Positions 11,601 to 24,665 are shown, counted from the first letter of the stretch. The stretch: DNA of 64,000 bases from Sciurus carolinensis (GCF_902686445.1 NW_025920107.1:682001-746000); one strand, 5' to 3'. The notes: generated by a model from the letters alone, not told the origin. Translations and numbers: made by a program.

Positions 11601-11695
11601 TTTTTTTTTTTTTTTTGTGGTGCTGGGATCGAACCCAGGGCCTTGTGCTTGCAAGGCAAGCACTCTACCGACTGAGCTATCTCCCCAGCCCCCTG
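11601..11695 (-). mobile_element. ID SINE (tRNA-Ala-derived)
   Basis: A minus-strand ID element with its A tail seen as a T run at 11601-11616. The GGTTCGATCCC-type B box and the AGCTCAGT/GGTAGAGTGC A-box region are visible in reverse complement. An 11-bp target duplication, GCCCTCACTCC, lies at 11590-11600 and 11696-11706. The good preservation suggests a recent insertion. Confidence 0.95.
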
Positions 11696-11770
11696 GCCCT
11701 CACTCCTAATGTCAAAAAAAAAATGGTGGGATATAGTTTGAATCCAGAGTGTTTTGTCTTGCATTACATC

Positions 11771-11935
11771 TACAACTTTTATTTGTTTATTTGTTATTTG
11801 TTTATTTATTTATTTAGAAACAGGGTTTAATTAACTTGCTGGGGTTAATTATTGAGACTTGATTCAAAGTTGTGGTCCTGCCTTAGCCTCCTGAGTCACT
11901 AGGATTAAAGGGATGTGTTACTATATCTGGCATGT
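11771..11935 (-). mobile_element. decayed 7SL-derived (B1/B4-like) SINE
   Basis: A minus-strand pattern of a 7SL SINE: T-rich start, AGAAACAGGGTTT, CCTGCCTTAGCCTCCTGAGT, then an AGGATTAAAG block. It is diverged, and the boundaries are approximate. Confidence 0.65.
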
Positions 11936-11939
11936 CCCA

Positions 11940-14900
11940 AAAGTTTGCAAAGCTTTTTTTTAATCAATAACATAATCTATGTGATGTGTCATTCATGTAT
12001 CTTTAAAAATTGCTTATGAGTATACTGAAAACCTTAGCAAAATAAATTTATTTTAAAGTAAACCATAGCAAAATGCATCTGACTTTGTGTTCTTTTGGGT
12101 TATCATTGCACTTCATTAGATACATCAATGTGGAGAAAGAGAAAGACTACCCAAAAAGGAGTCTCATCAAAATATTCAGCAGGGACATTGGAAATTGTGT
12201 CTGGGTGTTTGTAAGCCAGGAAATTAAATTCAAAATCCCTGCATAATGCAGAAAACTCCATGACTAAATAGAGAGACAGGCAGGTAGGCAGGTAGACAGT
12301 GAATGTGCTTTATAAAGAAGTGTTTAGAAATATCTTGATGGAGATGCATTTTCCAGGGTATATGTTTATCTTTGTGTGCATCAAAACTAAACTCTAGAGG
12401 AAATGGAACAAGAGAAATTAGTATTAATTTCAATATTTGGCATTTATGCTTGAAAGAAATATTGCCTTTCTGTTATGTCTTTCGTATCACTAATGTGAAT
12501 GTTTCTCTGAGACCTTTTCAGGAGAAAAGAGAGAGACTTAAAGTTACATCCACAGGAAGGTATTCATCATTAGCATAAAGCAAGTGTCTCCAAACATCTC
12601 ACATCTTGAAAGTAGTTTTGAAAAGTTCTTCAATCTTTGAGATTTTGTGGATTGAATACATGCAGATAAAAAAGTGGATGATCTGTGAGAGGTATTTTAA
12701 TGGATTAGACTGTTTATGCCAAACATATTGTTAAATAAATATTAAAACTTTAACCCAAGTTATTATGTATAATATATTGATTGAAGTTATGGTACAAGAA
12801 CAAAGATGTTATCAATCAGGAAAATATGGCAATATTTTTATAAAACTATCAACTGTTATACTTTACAGCAGCTCAAAATCACATGGAATGCTTTTGTTTG
12901 TGGAAAATATGTAAAGCAAAAGTGTTATGTTTCAACAGAAGTAAAAGGTTATGCAAAAGTTCTGACCCATTCCTGAGAGCCAGTTGCTATTGTTTGAGGA
13001 AAATATTTTTAAAAATTTAAGACTACAAAGTTCTCCTATAGCACAGTAGAAATAAAGCACACATACCTCAATTAAGATTTTATGGCAGGTGTTTATGTTA
13101 TGGAATTCAAGGAAAAATCCCTTGTTTTTTAGGCACATCTTTTATATATGAAAATATGTGTGTGAGAGAATCTGAATTACCACTCTAATATTGACAAGAG
13201 CTATGAGCAGGTTGGGGTACTCTGCTTTTATCACTGAAACCATGAATGAGTCAAGAATGAAGTGACATTATTTTGCTCTCTGATACAGTTTTAATGGCAA
13301 CAGTCTCTTTCAGGGAGCCCTTTTTCCAGAGAGTTATTTTCCCAAATAGGAATGCATGTTTGGAAAATATTTTCATGTAATCTTTTGCTTTTTTTGTGCA
13401 CAATTTATGAGTTCTGCTAATATGGAACAGAATACTCATATTTCTACTTTTGTCTGTCTTATTATTTGTTTACTAGCCAAAGAACTCTCTCTACTGAATT
13501 GCAATTGTTTTTAACTCCCAGAAAGACTTGCAGAGAAAAATGTAATTCATGTAATTACTGCTGTGAAAATATATACCTAATGTTAAGAAAAATTATCTCA
13601 GAAACAAGGTAATTCAGAAGATAGGTTCTTCACTATAGACTCCATGAAAGAGTTTCTTCAAATTTCCATGAAACTTATATTTTAAGTTAAGGCTGTTCAT
13701 GTAACATTCCTTTGTTACTCTGGTAGAAGGCAGTTTCTGGGTTGGGCACTTCAAGTCTTCCCTGTTGGTTGGGCTCTGAGTTACTTTTGCATAATCTTTG
13801 GGCCTACTAGGAACACTTTAGAAATTCGATGCATTTAAAATGCAGTTAATCAGTTGAATTCAGTTAATCAACAACTTTTGGAGGCAATTTATTTTGTCAA
13901 GTAATTGGCCTAAATGGGAAAAATACTATAAAAGAAGAACATGTAAATTATCAGTGGATTTCATGTTGCTTTGTTTATATGTACTTTTTTTATATCATTT
14001 TGTGACCCTTTATTCTGCTTTTATGTGCCATGTTAGCTCTGTCAAGTCCAGAGCTCTAACTGCTGATTTATTTGACAGTTGTGTTATGTAAAACATATGT
14101 GCATAGCCTATATATTTTGGTAGCATTGCACTGTATGTACTGTCTTTGGGAATTCAGTGATCTCTATAAACACCTCTGAATTCTTTTTGAGTTTGCTGCA
14201 GATTGTCCTTCTATTTTCAATTTAGTTTAGCACATAGATAGTAAAACTCACTTTTTTAATGACAGAATTGGAAAAAAGGAACTGAGTTTTCTAAAAATTT
14301 CATTAGCTTTTGTTACAACTCTCAATTTTCAATCTTCAAAAGATTTCAACAACAACAAAAAATCTGGGTAGTCACAATAACAGACACACTAGAAAATAGC
14401 CAGTTAACAATTATGCTTTAAATGTATTTAGTTATTAATTCTTTTGTTTTTTTTTTTTTACTAATTCTTATTTTGATTTTACCTCAGCTACTTTGATAAC
14501 AAAGACATAGCTTCCCCACTATAAAAAGAGCATTCAGGAAGAAATAGAATATAGGTTTCTCCTTTTCTTATTCACAGTGAATTATGGAAATACAGTAATG
14601 GAAATTAGGCAGAGGAACATCTTTGAGTGTTGTGGGTGTGTGATTGAGAGTAGCCTTCATGTACTCCCTTCAAAATATAATTTATCTTCTTACTTGGTTA
14701 AGCTCCTGTATTTTGTGAATCATACATCATAAGAAAAATACATATTTTAATAAATGAAATAATGTATCAAGGAATGAGAGTATCTTATAATCAAAGGCTT
14801 ATGTTCTACTTAAGTCCTATGCTTTGGACTGTTCACAATTGAAATTAAGACTTGCTCTTGAATGATTATTGGTTGATTATTATTTGTTCACTTGTCTGAA

Positions 14901-15460
14901 AGTCATTATTTATAGCTGTACTTATTTCTTTTTTATACTATAGAAAGAACTCAGATACAGCAAGTGACGTTGTCAACATGTTATTACCAGTGCTAAGGAT
15001 AAATGTAAGTTACCTTGCTGGATTTTCTTAATGTTAAAGAGATGTGATAAATTATATACAAAGTAGTATTTAATAGTTTAGTTGTGAATATTATCCCTCC
15101 TATTATTGGACAAGTCATTATCAGAGATACTAATGATACTGTATACTTAAGAATTTACTCCATAGTAGAATTTTTATATAAATAACATTTGACATATTTG
15201 GTGACTGCAGGTTCTAAGGATAAAATGATTGATACCTCTAGTGGAAAAAAAAGAAAAAACAGCTATGATTGGATGATGAACTTGAAAAACTTTAATATGA
15301 ATAGCGTAATCTTCCTGGTTGCTTTTGGCCTTTGCTTTTTTTTTTTTCTTTTTTCTGAGGCAGAAGCAAGTTTAAACCATTTTCTAGTGGAAAAGATGTA
15401 ATATTTGAGGATGACTGAGGGGTGAGGAAATTGAAGGTTGTCTCATTGCTTTCCTTATAA
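11940..15460. other. unassigned AT-rich DNA
   Basis: No gene, SINE or L1 recognised. Reading frames are short and lack conserved motifs. Confidence 0.4.
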
Positions 15461-15473
15461 GTTATGTAAACAA

Positions 15474-15560
15474 GGGCTGGGGAGATATCTCAGTTGGTAG
15501 AGTGCTTGCCGTGTAAGCACAAGGCCCTGGGTTCGATCCCCAGCTCCAAAAAAAAAAAAA
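15474..15560 (+). mobile_element. ID SINE (tRNA-Ala-derived)
   Basis: A plus-strand ID starting GGGCTGGGGAGATATCTCAG, with GGTAGAGTGC and GGTTCGATCCC boxes and a 3' A run. The duplicated flank GTTAT(G/A)TAAACAA is at 15461-15473 and 15561-15573. It is well preserved. Confidence 0.95.
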
Positions 15561-15573
15561 GTTATATAAACAA

Positions 15574-17573
15574 CACAAAATGAGCACTTATAGTAATAGG
15601 AGTGACATTTAGAAGACTGAAAAGGAAAGTACGTGAACAACATTATTTCTTCAGAGAGATTATTGTTTTAAAAATATGATTAATATGATGTGTTATGATA
15701 CATTTAAGATATGTCATAGTATTATTGACTGCATTTACATTAGCACTTACACAATCCTATAATAAGCCCTTAAGAATTCAGGGAAACCAAACTTTGGAAT
15801 ATGGCTTATTAGCAAAATTTAGTAATGTATTTACATTATAATTAGATTTTGTATGAATTCATAAACCAGCCACATCTGCATTGATTTCTTACCTAGATAA
15901 GGAGAAGTTAGAACACTTTTAAATGCTCTTCACTGAGAAAACAGAGCCAACATTAATGCAGCTCACAAACTGATGTGAATGCTCATTCCACAAAAGATAT
16001 TTTAAAGAATTGTTTTTTCTTCAGTTATACTTAGTCCTCATAATAGTATGTGGGAAGGACTGTTGCATTAGGTAGTTGTCACCAACTGTAAGAGTGTATA
16101 TGGTGGAAATTCAGGCAACAAACAGTAAACCCCAAATGATAAATGGCAGTACATTTTGGTTTGCAACAAGCTTAGTCACAGTACTAGCCACCATAAAGTA
16201 TATATATAGATTTTTCCCTTTTATAGGACACAAATATCCCTATGGAATCAAAATGTGCACTCTTCAAGACACTGCACCGTGACACAGAGATCAAAAGTAC
16301 TGCACCACCACTTCCAACCTCCTAAAGTTCTTCCTCATGGAAGAGGTTCCCCCTAGAATGCAGTGCCAATTCATCCTGAAACCCAGGCACCTGGCTGTGT
16401 CTCAGGATTCAAGTGGTGAGTTTGCTTTTCCTCCTTTACAAGAACCTTCCTTTGGCACAAAATTTCCTTCCTGAGCACAAATTTAGTACAAAGAAAAGTA
16501 TCCAAATTTTCATCCTGATGAAGTACTTTTTCTTTTGATTTTTCTAGTGTTTTAAAATGAAAAGTTGAAGGCTTAAGAGTATGGTTTTATAAGTAAGCAA
16601 TAGGCCTGACTTCTCTATAAGTAGCAGTAAGTAGCAATATAGTCACTCCCTTTTTTTCTTCAACTTTTTCTTTTAACCTCTTGCCCATAGCAGAGTCAAA
16701 GAAGCTATAAGTGCTTCTTTGTACTCAAATACACTATGTGCGTGCTCCCTGAAATGTTCACATTATATAAAAGAAGTTACCCATTGATGGGTATTAGAAG
16801 AGGGTGAAGTCTTACCTGGATACTTGTACTGGTTAGTATGTGAGCACCAACATGCTTTCTAGAGAAGTCTCTTCTTAGCTGAATAATCTAATATACATTC
16901 TGTGTGAAATCTCTCTTTCTTACCCACCCCACAGTATGGATTCTTACATGCTAAGGGTGGTGATCAATGAAAGAGCCTCATAATTTACCATACTTTTGCT
17001 CTTCCTTAAAGTATACAAGTATGACTTCATAAGAAACAAAAGAAAATGGATACTAACAAAATAAATGTGATTTTGAAGAGAAACAGAATTTCTACATCTG
17101 CCTTTTTTACTCTGAAGCAACTAAAGGATCCAGTGAACAGTGTCATTGTGTTTTGCAAATGAACAAACCTGGGCTCAAGAGGGAAAGTGTAGACCTTGTG
17201 AGATCATTGAGGACAACTCACTTTCTGCCACATGTCAAATTATGAGCATAATCTGAATGCCAGATGAAATTCCAAAATATTTTGTCTTCCTATGACATAA
17301 TTGATGTAGTATTAAAGAAAATGTGTCTCATACTACTTTTAACTTTAATTTATAATGACACCATTTTGTGGAAAAATTGTATCCAAACTTAAGGAAAACT
17401 GACAAATCACCATTCATTGTAAAATTTTATTTTTATTTTTTTATTTGATTTAGGTATTACACATATTAGGTATTATCCTTTAAAAGAAAACCTCCCTTAA
17501 AGCTTTTAAAATTATTTAGTTAACATTATTATTTTCATACTAAAACAGAGTCTCTTAAATAACTGGAACTTTG
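15574..17573. other. unassigned DNA
   Basis: I recognise no gene or repeat. A less AT-rich patch at about 16270-16420 has no coding frame that I can identify. Confidence 0.4.
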
Positions 17574-18608
17574 GTATGTGCTGTGTCTACTTCCTGCGAC
17601 TATGACACTTGACACGGTCTGTTGGAGTAGAGGATCTGACACTTGACACAGTCTGTTGGAATAAAGGACTCAACACTTGACACAGTTCTGTTGATCATCC
17701 TCCCTCTTGGGGACAATAGGCATGGCATGTCTCCATGTGTATTTGCTTTTTTATATTAATAATCAATATATCATTAGAAACTTATTGGAAAAATCATTGG
17801 GAAGGTTTTACTGTATTGGGACAGAAAATAGTGCACAATAAAAATTTGGCAGTTGTACATAGATAAAATATATGAAAATAAACAATTGTAGCTATGCTTG
17901 AGTTTAAAGGAGCCTGTGATTACTTAATATAATAACGGATAAAGAGGCATTCCTCTGAGCTTGGATGCGGTGTTTAGCCTTTGTTGCTTTCTTAGTTTCA
18001 ATAGTTGATTCTAGAGATACTTTACATAATAAAAACATTTAGCTTAGTCAAAATATAATTTGTGCTTTTCCTATGTTTAGACTAATTCTTTGAGAATCAG
18101 AATAAGATTGTAGTCTACCATTATATGATATTAGAATAGACTAAATGTTAACTATAATTTGATTTCTTTGCCCTTCAATAATAGTAAAATTTTCTCACTT
18201 TTAAACATTGGAGTTCATGGTGGGGGTGGTTTCTCAGAAAAATCTAGTGATGTGTTTGTTCTGAGGGTTGAAGGCTGCCAGATCATAGTGCCCTCAGTTT
18301 AGCTGGAAGACAAGATTGTTTTAATCTAGCTGGGATATAAGATTATTTTGGTCTGGACTGCTATACAGAGAGAATGTGTACTTTGACAAGAAGCATAGAT
18401 TGTACTTTTGAAGGTTTTCCTTGTTTTAAATTAACCAAAAATGATATAATCTTTACTAAAGAAAAATATCTATAAAAAGGCTGGCAGAAAAAATAAAGAT
18501 AGATTTAACCTCAGAACACTTGGTGTCTCGATGTGCTGTTTCTCCACCACGCTGATGCCTCCCATCCACCTAAGTCCCCTGAACCCTGCTAGGGCTGGAC
18601 CTCTGCAG
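17574..18608 (+). repeat. LTR-like segment, plus orientation
   Basis: The right part has LTR hallmarks in order: a TATAAAAAG box near 18472, AATAAAG near 18492, a U5-like stretch (CTTGGTGTCTCG), and an end in CTCTGCA at about 18608. A 34-bp tandem repeat lies at the left. The left boundary is uncertain, and the true LTR may begin near 18250. I could not find a target duplication. The family is unknown, possibly class II. Confidence 0.4.
17604..17694 (+). repeat. 34-bp tandem repeat, about 2.6 copies
   Basis: Units begin GACACTTGACAC at 17604 and 17638, with a partial unit near 17673. Each continues (A/G)GTCTGTTGGA. The spacing and the position upstream of an LTR-like promoter resemble LTR enhancer repeats, which is an inference. 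Confidence 0.8.
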
Positions 18609-18904
18609 GTATGATTTCTTTTTTTTTTTTACTATGCCACATTGATTCAAAATTTTAAGTTTTGGGGGACCAAATGTTTATAACTGTTCTCTGTGCCCTT
18701 TGTTCATTTTCTGTTCATTATGTTTTCTTTCTAGAAGCCCAGATTCCTTTTCACTGCAACCTGCTATGCTCTGCCACTTTCTCTATCCATTAGTGCCATC
18801 ACATCTTAATTCTTGCCTCCATGCACAAATCCCATGTTTATCGGGATAAGAACCCTCTTGCAAATATATTGTTTGATCCTCCCTAATTTTCTCTACATCT
18901 GAGA
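18609..18904. other. unassigned spacer
   Basis: Nothing recognised between the LTR-like segment and the paralogous block. Confidence 0.4.
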
Positions 18905-20020
18905 ATATCTCACCTCTTGCTGAAATCTAAGTACTCCTAGAGGAAATCATAAAGCAGAAAGGCAGTTTGGAATCAATAATGTCCAAACTCAAAAGGCAAC
19001 TCCATATTGGCTGGGCTGTCTTAACTATGTTTTTCTAAGGTAATTTCCAATATTTTCAGTCATCTTTTATACACATTTCCCAAACTTTCACAAATAATTT
19101 TATCATGTTCTGTTGAACTCACCTCAAACATTTTACACTCCTGAAGTTGTTAATGGTTCAGTTATCAGGAACTACTTTTCCATAAATCTCCAGATCCTTG
19201 TTCTGCTAGCTTAATTGCAAGTTGTTTAACTCTGCCCACAAATGTCTGATCTAGATGTTAACCAGAGATGTAGGCAGAAGTTCTCCACAAAACTTAGGGT
19301 TTATACTATTAAGTTTTCTTCTTTCTGGCATTCCCTCTTTCCATGAGCTGTGGCTGTCACTGTCTTTATTTTCTAGTTCTGCAAGTCAGCCAGACTGAAG
19401 GTTTCTCTTAAAATATTGTCAACCCCTCCACCCTTTTATTTTCTCATGTTAAAAAAATGAATGAAGAAAAAACCCCACACCCCAGTGCCATGCCATTGTC
19501 TTCTTCCAAGTGTTAAACTTTTACCTGTATTCTCTATCTTAATTTAGTCATTCTTTGGTGGCCCCTTGAAAAATTAGTTCCTTTTTCCAATGTTTTTAAA
19601 TTTTATCTGTGTTTTTGTGAAGGGGGTAGGGAAGAAGAGGAGTGGCCCAATTTAGAAATAAATTTTAAAGTGTTTTCTGTTTATATTTAAATGGTGTGAA
19701 AATCCATAAAATTTTATGTTAGAGTTAAACATTTTGACATTATGGTATGGTAAAAGCATCATGCCTATTTCAATTCCTTAACTCTGCCTATTTTGCTAAT
19801 AACACCTTTCCCCACATAAGCCCTTTCTCACTTTTAGTGTAAAGCACTGTGCCAGATGCTCATTGACCTGGTTTAACTTCCCTCCTTCCCACTGAGTAGA
19901 TGTGGCTTACTTTCTTCTGAATGCCTTTGATGCTTTCTTCCTCCCTGATGATGTTTCATCTACTCCTATATCTGCTTTTATCTTCACCACCATTAGTCTT
20001 GCTCCCTTCACTGAAACCAA
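18905..20020. repeat. paralogous block A of unknown family
   Basis: This resembles 57110-58100 in the same order and orientation. Shared landmarks are CCTAGAGGAAATCAT / TCTAGAGAAAATCAT, GGGCAGTTTGGAAT-like, a Cys-rich-looking CTCCACCC block, and CACTGTGCCAGATG. Both copies are diverged with indels. I do not recognise the family. The 117-codon frame at 19907-20260 on the minus strand has no known motif. Confidence 0.6.
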
Positions 20021-20793
20021 TCTTTGTTTCCCATGAGTCACTGTGAACAGGCCAATCTCACTCATATTTGTGGCTTTCCATGCTGCCTTCAACATACTTT
20101 GTAAAAGTGTGTAGTGGAAAGATATGTGAGAGATTTTGCAGTTGTAAAGGAAGGGAAAAATAATCTTGAAAACTAGTCCTTTATCTCCATTATCGGTAGT
20201 AGAGTGAAACATCAAGTAATAAACATTGCTTGTTTCTGGAGAACAACTTAATACAATCAATATCTCTTCTCATTTTCCCTTCATCTTGCCCTCTTTTTTT
20301 CTCTCTTCCCTTTCTTCTTTTCACATTGTTTTTTTTTTCCCCAATATTTAATTGTGGCTTAATTCAGTTTTCAACATTTTTACATAGCTTGTCCTATCTT
20401 CTATAATGGTAAAATATATGTGTGGGCATAAAGCACTTTATAAACTTGTTTTTCTTCAGTAAAAGAAACTTCCTTTTGCCTGTGAAATTTTGGGAGATAA
20501 ACTCAAGTAAACAATTCAGTGAAATCCCCCAAAAAGGAACATATAATAAGTTTCTCCATGATCTATAAGATAATTATAATTATAACATAACCTCATAGGT
20601 TTTCTTTTTGTTAATAATGAACCACTGTAAGAATTTTGCATCTTTCAGCCACTGTAATAAACATATTCTAAAGTAGATATTGTAGAAGCAAGGAAAAGTG
20701 AACTTTACTAGTTTCCTTCATTTTCAATTTTTCTGAGATTCAGAGTGGGATAGTCTTAGAACATCTATCATAATCTGGGCCAGATGCTGTAGT
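20021..20793. other. unassigned spacer
   Basis: Nothing recognised apart from pyrimidine-rich runs near 20280-20345. Confidence 0.4.
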
Positions 20794-21024
20794 TTGAGCA
20801 TTAATTTGAACACTTCACCCATCCCAGCAAAATCTCCCAAGCCAGGACAGCTGTTTGGAGTGCCTCAAGCAGACATCTGTGAGGATGACCATCCACCCAA
20901 ACCTGTACTGGTATCTCTTGTTCTAGACTGTAAACTTTGGGTAAGGATATTTGGGAGGGAAGTTCTCTGGAATGCAAATGTGTCTCTACTTGGGAAAATG
21001 ATAGACACCATTTGCATTATCTGA
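20794..21024 (+). pseudogene. RhoGAP-domain-like fragment
   Basis: The frame contains LFGVPQADICEDDHPPKPVL, close to the entry motif of RhoGAP domains of the ARHGAP20/TAGAP type (LFG.PL..IC..D.LPKP.L). Further on, a short RIFGREV string may correspond to the GIFR arginine-finger region. After about 45 residues the similarity fades and a stop follows at 21022. RhoGAP domains activate GTP hydrolysis by Rho GTPases. This is at most a decayed retrocopy or exon fragment. No splice sites or flanking domain parts are evident. Confidence 0.4.
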
Positions 21025-21412
21025 GCATTTTATTCTTACTTGAAATTTTTTTAAGAAACTCATGTAGCAATTGCAACATAAGGAAGAGATAATCTAATCT
21101 GTTTCATAAAAAAGCAGCATAAACCTGCTCAGATAAATTAGACTATGCCTGCAAAGAATCAACATTGCCCCTCACATATTCTTTCTCAAACTCCACACAG
21201 TTCTTAAAGTCTTCTTTGTCACTGTAACAGAAGAGACTTCTCAATCTTGTGTTTTTTGAGATTTTAAAGACTGGTTTACAAGTATTTCCATAATTTCTTC
21301 ATCAAGATATATTCTGTGGGATATAATTAACCCTTTTTTTATAGAAGAAAACCACTGAGTTTGCATTTTATCCCACTGACAAATAAAAAACACTGATAAG
21401 AACATGTATTGA

Positions 21413-21540
21413 GGGATGGAGTTGTGTATCAGTGGTAGAGAACTTGCCAAGCATGTGTGAGGCACTGAGTTGAATTCTCAGCACCATATATAAATAAACT
21501 AATGAAAATAAAGGTCTATCAGCAACTACAAAAATTTTAA
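21413..21540 (+). mobile_element. older ID-type SINE with 3' extension
   Basis: It has a tRNA-like head (GTTGTGTATCAGTGGTAGAG, GAGTTGAATTCTCAGCACCA). The extended tail, ATATATAAATAAA...AATAAAGGTCTATCA, is the same as at 30597-30706. It is diverged from the young IDs. Confidence 0.75.
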
Positions 21541-22499
21541 AAGAAACATTAAATGAATGTCCAGTATTCTTCAAGCTTTATCATAAATGGATGGCATTTT
21601 ATGTTATGTTGTACCTCTGTATATGGCAGACACTATGATTGTCATTTTATCATTTTATCTTTTACAACAATTTAAGGGGCAATTATTATTATCATCAACA
21701 TTGTTACCTTAAAAATAAAAAAAGTAACCACAGGATATAAAGTTACATATGAAATAACTGGTTTTCTAATCTCACAAATGGTTTGTCTCCAAAATCTTTT
21801 CTTTTTCAACACTGCAGGTAGAAGACATACAAATAGAAAAACAAGAAATTAGAGAAAATTTAAAATCTACTCTCAGTAATTTTAAAATATATAATGTTAT
21901 TATTAAATATAGTTACCATGCTAAAGAAGAAATCATCTGAACTCCTTCTTTTCATCTAGCTAAAATCTTGTATCAATTGACCAATATATCTTCAGCCCAA
22001 GTCCCTGATCACCACCATAGTGTTTTCTTAATATTGACTTGAACACTTGTAGTCAGCTCTCTGGCTCTGGTGCCTCACTGCTCTCAAATTGGCCTCTGAC
22101 AGTCAAAGAAAGTGAATGCCTGTTGTCTTGAATGTACATCTTCAGGCAGTCAACTAACATAAGGTCTTGCAGAGAATTAAAAGAAAAACTGAATAATGGA
22201 TTTGAAGTAAAACTGAACTGTGAATTTGTTATTGTACTATTGTCTTAAATGTTGAAGTCCATCTTTACATATCCCATTATGTAGTTATGGAGCAAGATAC
22301 ATGGTTTGTTTCAGTATGTGTAATATTTCTTTCCGGAAAGAGCTAGAAGGTATACATAAAATTTCACAAAGTTGACATTGGACTTTAAAAGTCACCACCA
22401 ATCATAAGATATGTCAGATGTGCTTTAATTTTTCCTTCTACTACTCTCAACTTCACTTCTGCCACCCTTTGCAAAAAATAAAATTAAATTAAAAAATTA
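21541..22499. other. unassigned DNA
   Basis: No gene or repeat recognised. Confidence 0.4.
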
Positions 22500-22989
22500 T
22501 TTTGTTCTTTCTAGCTATTCATGAAAGTAGAGTCTGTTTTGACATATTAATACAAACATGGACTGTATCTTTTTTACTTTATTTTAAAAATTTAGATGTT
22601 TTAGTTATATAGGACAGTAGAATCCATTTTGATATAATTATACAAGCAAGGAATATATCTTATTCTAATTAGTACCCCATTCTTGTGGATGTACATGGTG
22701 ATGGGGTTCACTGAAATTTTCATATACGTACATGGGAAAATTATGTCATATTCATTCCACCATCTTTGCTTTGCTTATAACTCTTCCTTCCCTCCATTCT
22801 TTATTGTCTACTCTACTGAACTTCAGTTTTACCCCCTTATTGTGGGTTAGCTTCCACATGTTGGAGAGAACATTATTCCTTTGGATTGTGCACACTGGCT
22901 GACTTTACTTAGCATAATAGTCTCCAGATCCATCAATTTACTGGCAAATGTCATAAAGCCATTCTAGTTTATGGCTGAGTAATACCCCA

Positions 22990-23018
22990 TTGTGTGTGTG
23001 TGTGTGTGTGTGTGTGTG
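22990..23018 (+). repeat. (TG)n microsatellite
   Basis: About 14 TG units inside L1-B, at the position where L1 copies carry TGTATATATA. Confidence 0.95.
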
Positions 23019-24225
23019 ATATCACATTTTATTTATTCATTCATCTTTTCAAGGCCACCCTGGTTGGTTCCATAGCTTAGCTATTGTCAGGTGCACTGCT
23101 ATTAACATGAATGTGACTGTGTCACAAGTGTACTAATTTTAATTCCTTTGGGTATATACCAAGAAATGGGATAACTTCATTGAATGGTTGGTGCCATTCC
23201 TAGTTCCTTTGAGGAATCTACATACTGCTTTCCAGAGTGGTTTCATCAATTGACAATCCCACCAGCAATCCATGTGTGAATGTACCTTTTCCCCCACATT
23301 CTCACCAATATTTATTGTTACTTGTATTCTTGATAATTGCCATTCTGACAGGAGTGAAGTGAAATCTCAGTGCAGTTTTAATTTGCATTTCTCTAATTTC
23401 AAGAGATGTTGAACATTTTTTATATATTTGTTGACCATTCATATTTCTTCTTTTGAGAAGTGTCTGTTCAGTTTCTTTGCCCATTTATGGATTATTTGTT
23501 TTTGTGTTCTTAAGCTTTTTAAATTCTTTCCACACTCAGGAATTTAGTGCCTTATCTGAGGTTCAGATGGTAAAGATTTTCTCCCATTTTATAGGCTCTC
23601 TCTTCATGATCTTGATTGTTTCTCTGTGAAGAAGCTTTTTAGTTTGATGTCATCCCATTTATTAATTTTTTATTTTAATTATTCCACATCAGGAGTCTTG
23701 TTGAAGAAGTTGGTTACTAAGTCAACTTGATGGCATGTGGGGCCTTCATTTTCTTCTAGTATGAACAGGGTCTCTGGTCTAATACCTAGGTTTATCATCC
23801 ATGTTGAGTTCAGTTATTTGCAGGGTGAAAGAGAAGGGTTAAATTTCATTTCACTACACATGGATTTCCAGATTTTCCAGCACCAGTTTTGAAGATAATA
23901 TCTTTTCTCCAATGTATATTTTTGGTGCCTTCGTTCAGTATGAGATTATTCTATTTATGTGGTTTTGTCTCTGTGACTTCTACTCTACTCCATTAGTGTT
24001 CTTCCCTGTTTTGGTGCCAATAGCATGCTGTTTTTGTTACTATAACTATATAGTGTAATTGAACATCTGGTATTGTGATGCCTCTTGCTTCACTTTTTTT
24101 TTGCTAAGGTTTGCTTTTACTCTTCAAGGCTTGTTATTTTCCCAAATGAATTTTATGACATTTTTTTTTATTTATATGGAGAATGCCACTAGACTTTTCT
24201 TAGATGTTGATTGAACTTTATTTTA

Positions 24226-24318
24226 TTCATTTATTTTTATGTGCTACTGAGAATCAAACCCAGTACCTCACACATTCTATGCAGGTGCTCTACCACTGAG
24301 TTACAACCCCAGCCCCAC
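24226..24318 (-). mobile_element. ID-type SINE in L1-B
   Basis: A minus-strand ID with a T-rich head, GAATCAAACCCAGTACCTCAC, CTCTACCACTGAGTTAC and AACCCCAGCCCC. Moderately diverged. Confidence 0.85.
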
Positions 24319-24665
24319 CACTGGAATTTTAAGAGGAATTGCATTAAATCTTTTGGAAGCCTTTGGAAGTGTGGCCATTTGGTGAATATTAATTCTGCCC
24401 ATTCAAGTACATGGGAGATCTTTCCATCTTCTAAGTTCTTCAATTTTTTTCGATAGAGTTCTGTAGTTTTAATTGAAGTTTCACCTCTTTCATGAGATTA
24501 ATTCCCAGGTATATTTTTGAGATTATTGTGAATGATATAGATTTCCTAATTTCTCTTTAAAGTTGATTCATCAGTTATATATAATGGCATAATTGATTGA
24601 TAGCATTTTGCAGAATTCATTTATGAGTTCTAGAAGTTTTCTGGCAGATGTTTGTCTTTTTTAAT

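Larger units (their letters stand above)
22500..24665 (-). mobile_element. L1-B: decayed L1 3' half
   Basis: Minus-strand L1 3' UTR-like sequence (about 22590-22900) leads into the ORF2 C-terminal region and thumb/RT text (23050-24660). It parallels L1-A and L1-Y but is much more diverged. It is interrupted by an ID at 24226-24318 and continues after nested insertions at about 25381-25935. Confidence 0.8.

Noticed and set aside
19907..20260. 117-codon minus-strand frame
   Set aside because: It overlaps the edge of a diverged paralogous block, and the matching frame is not kept in the partner copy.
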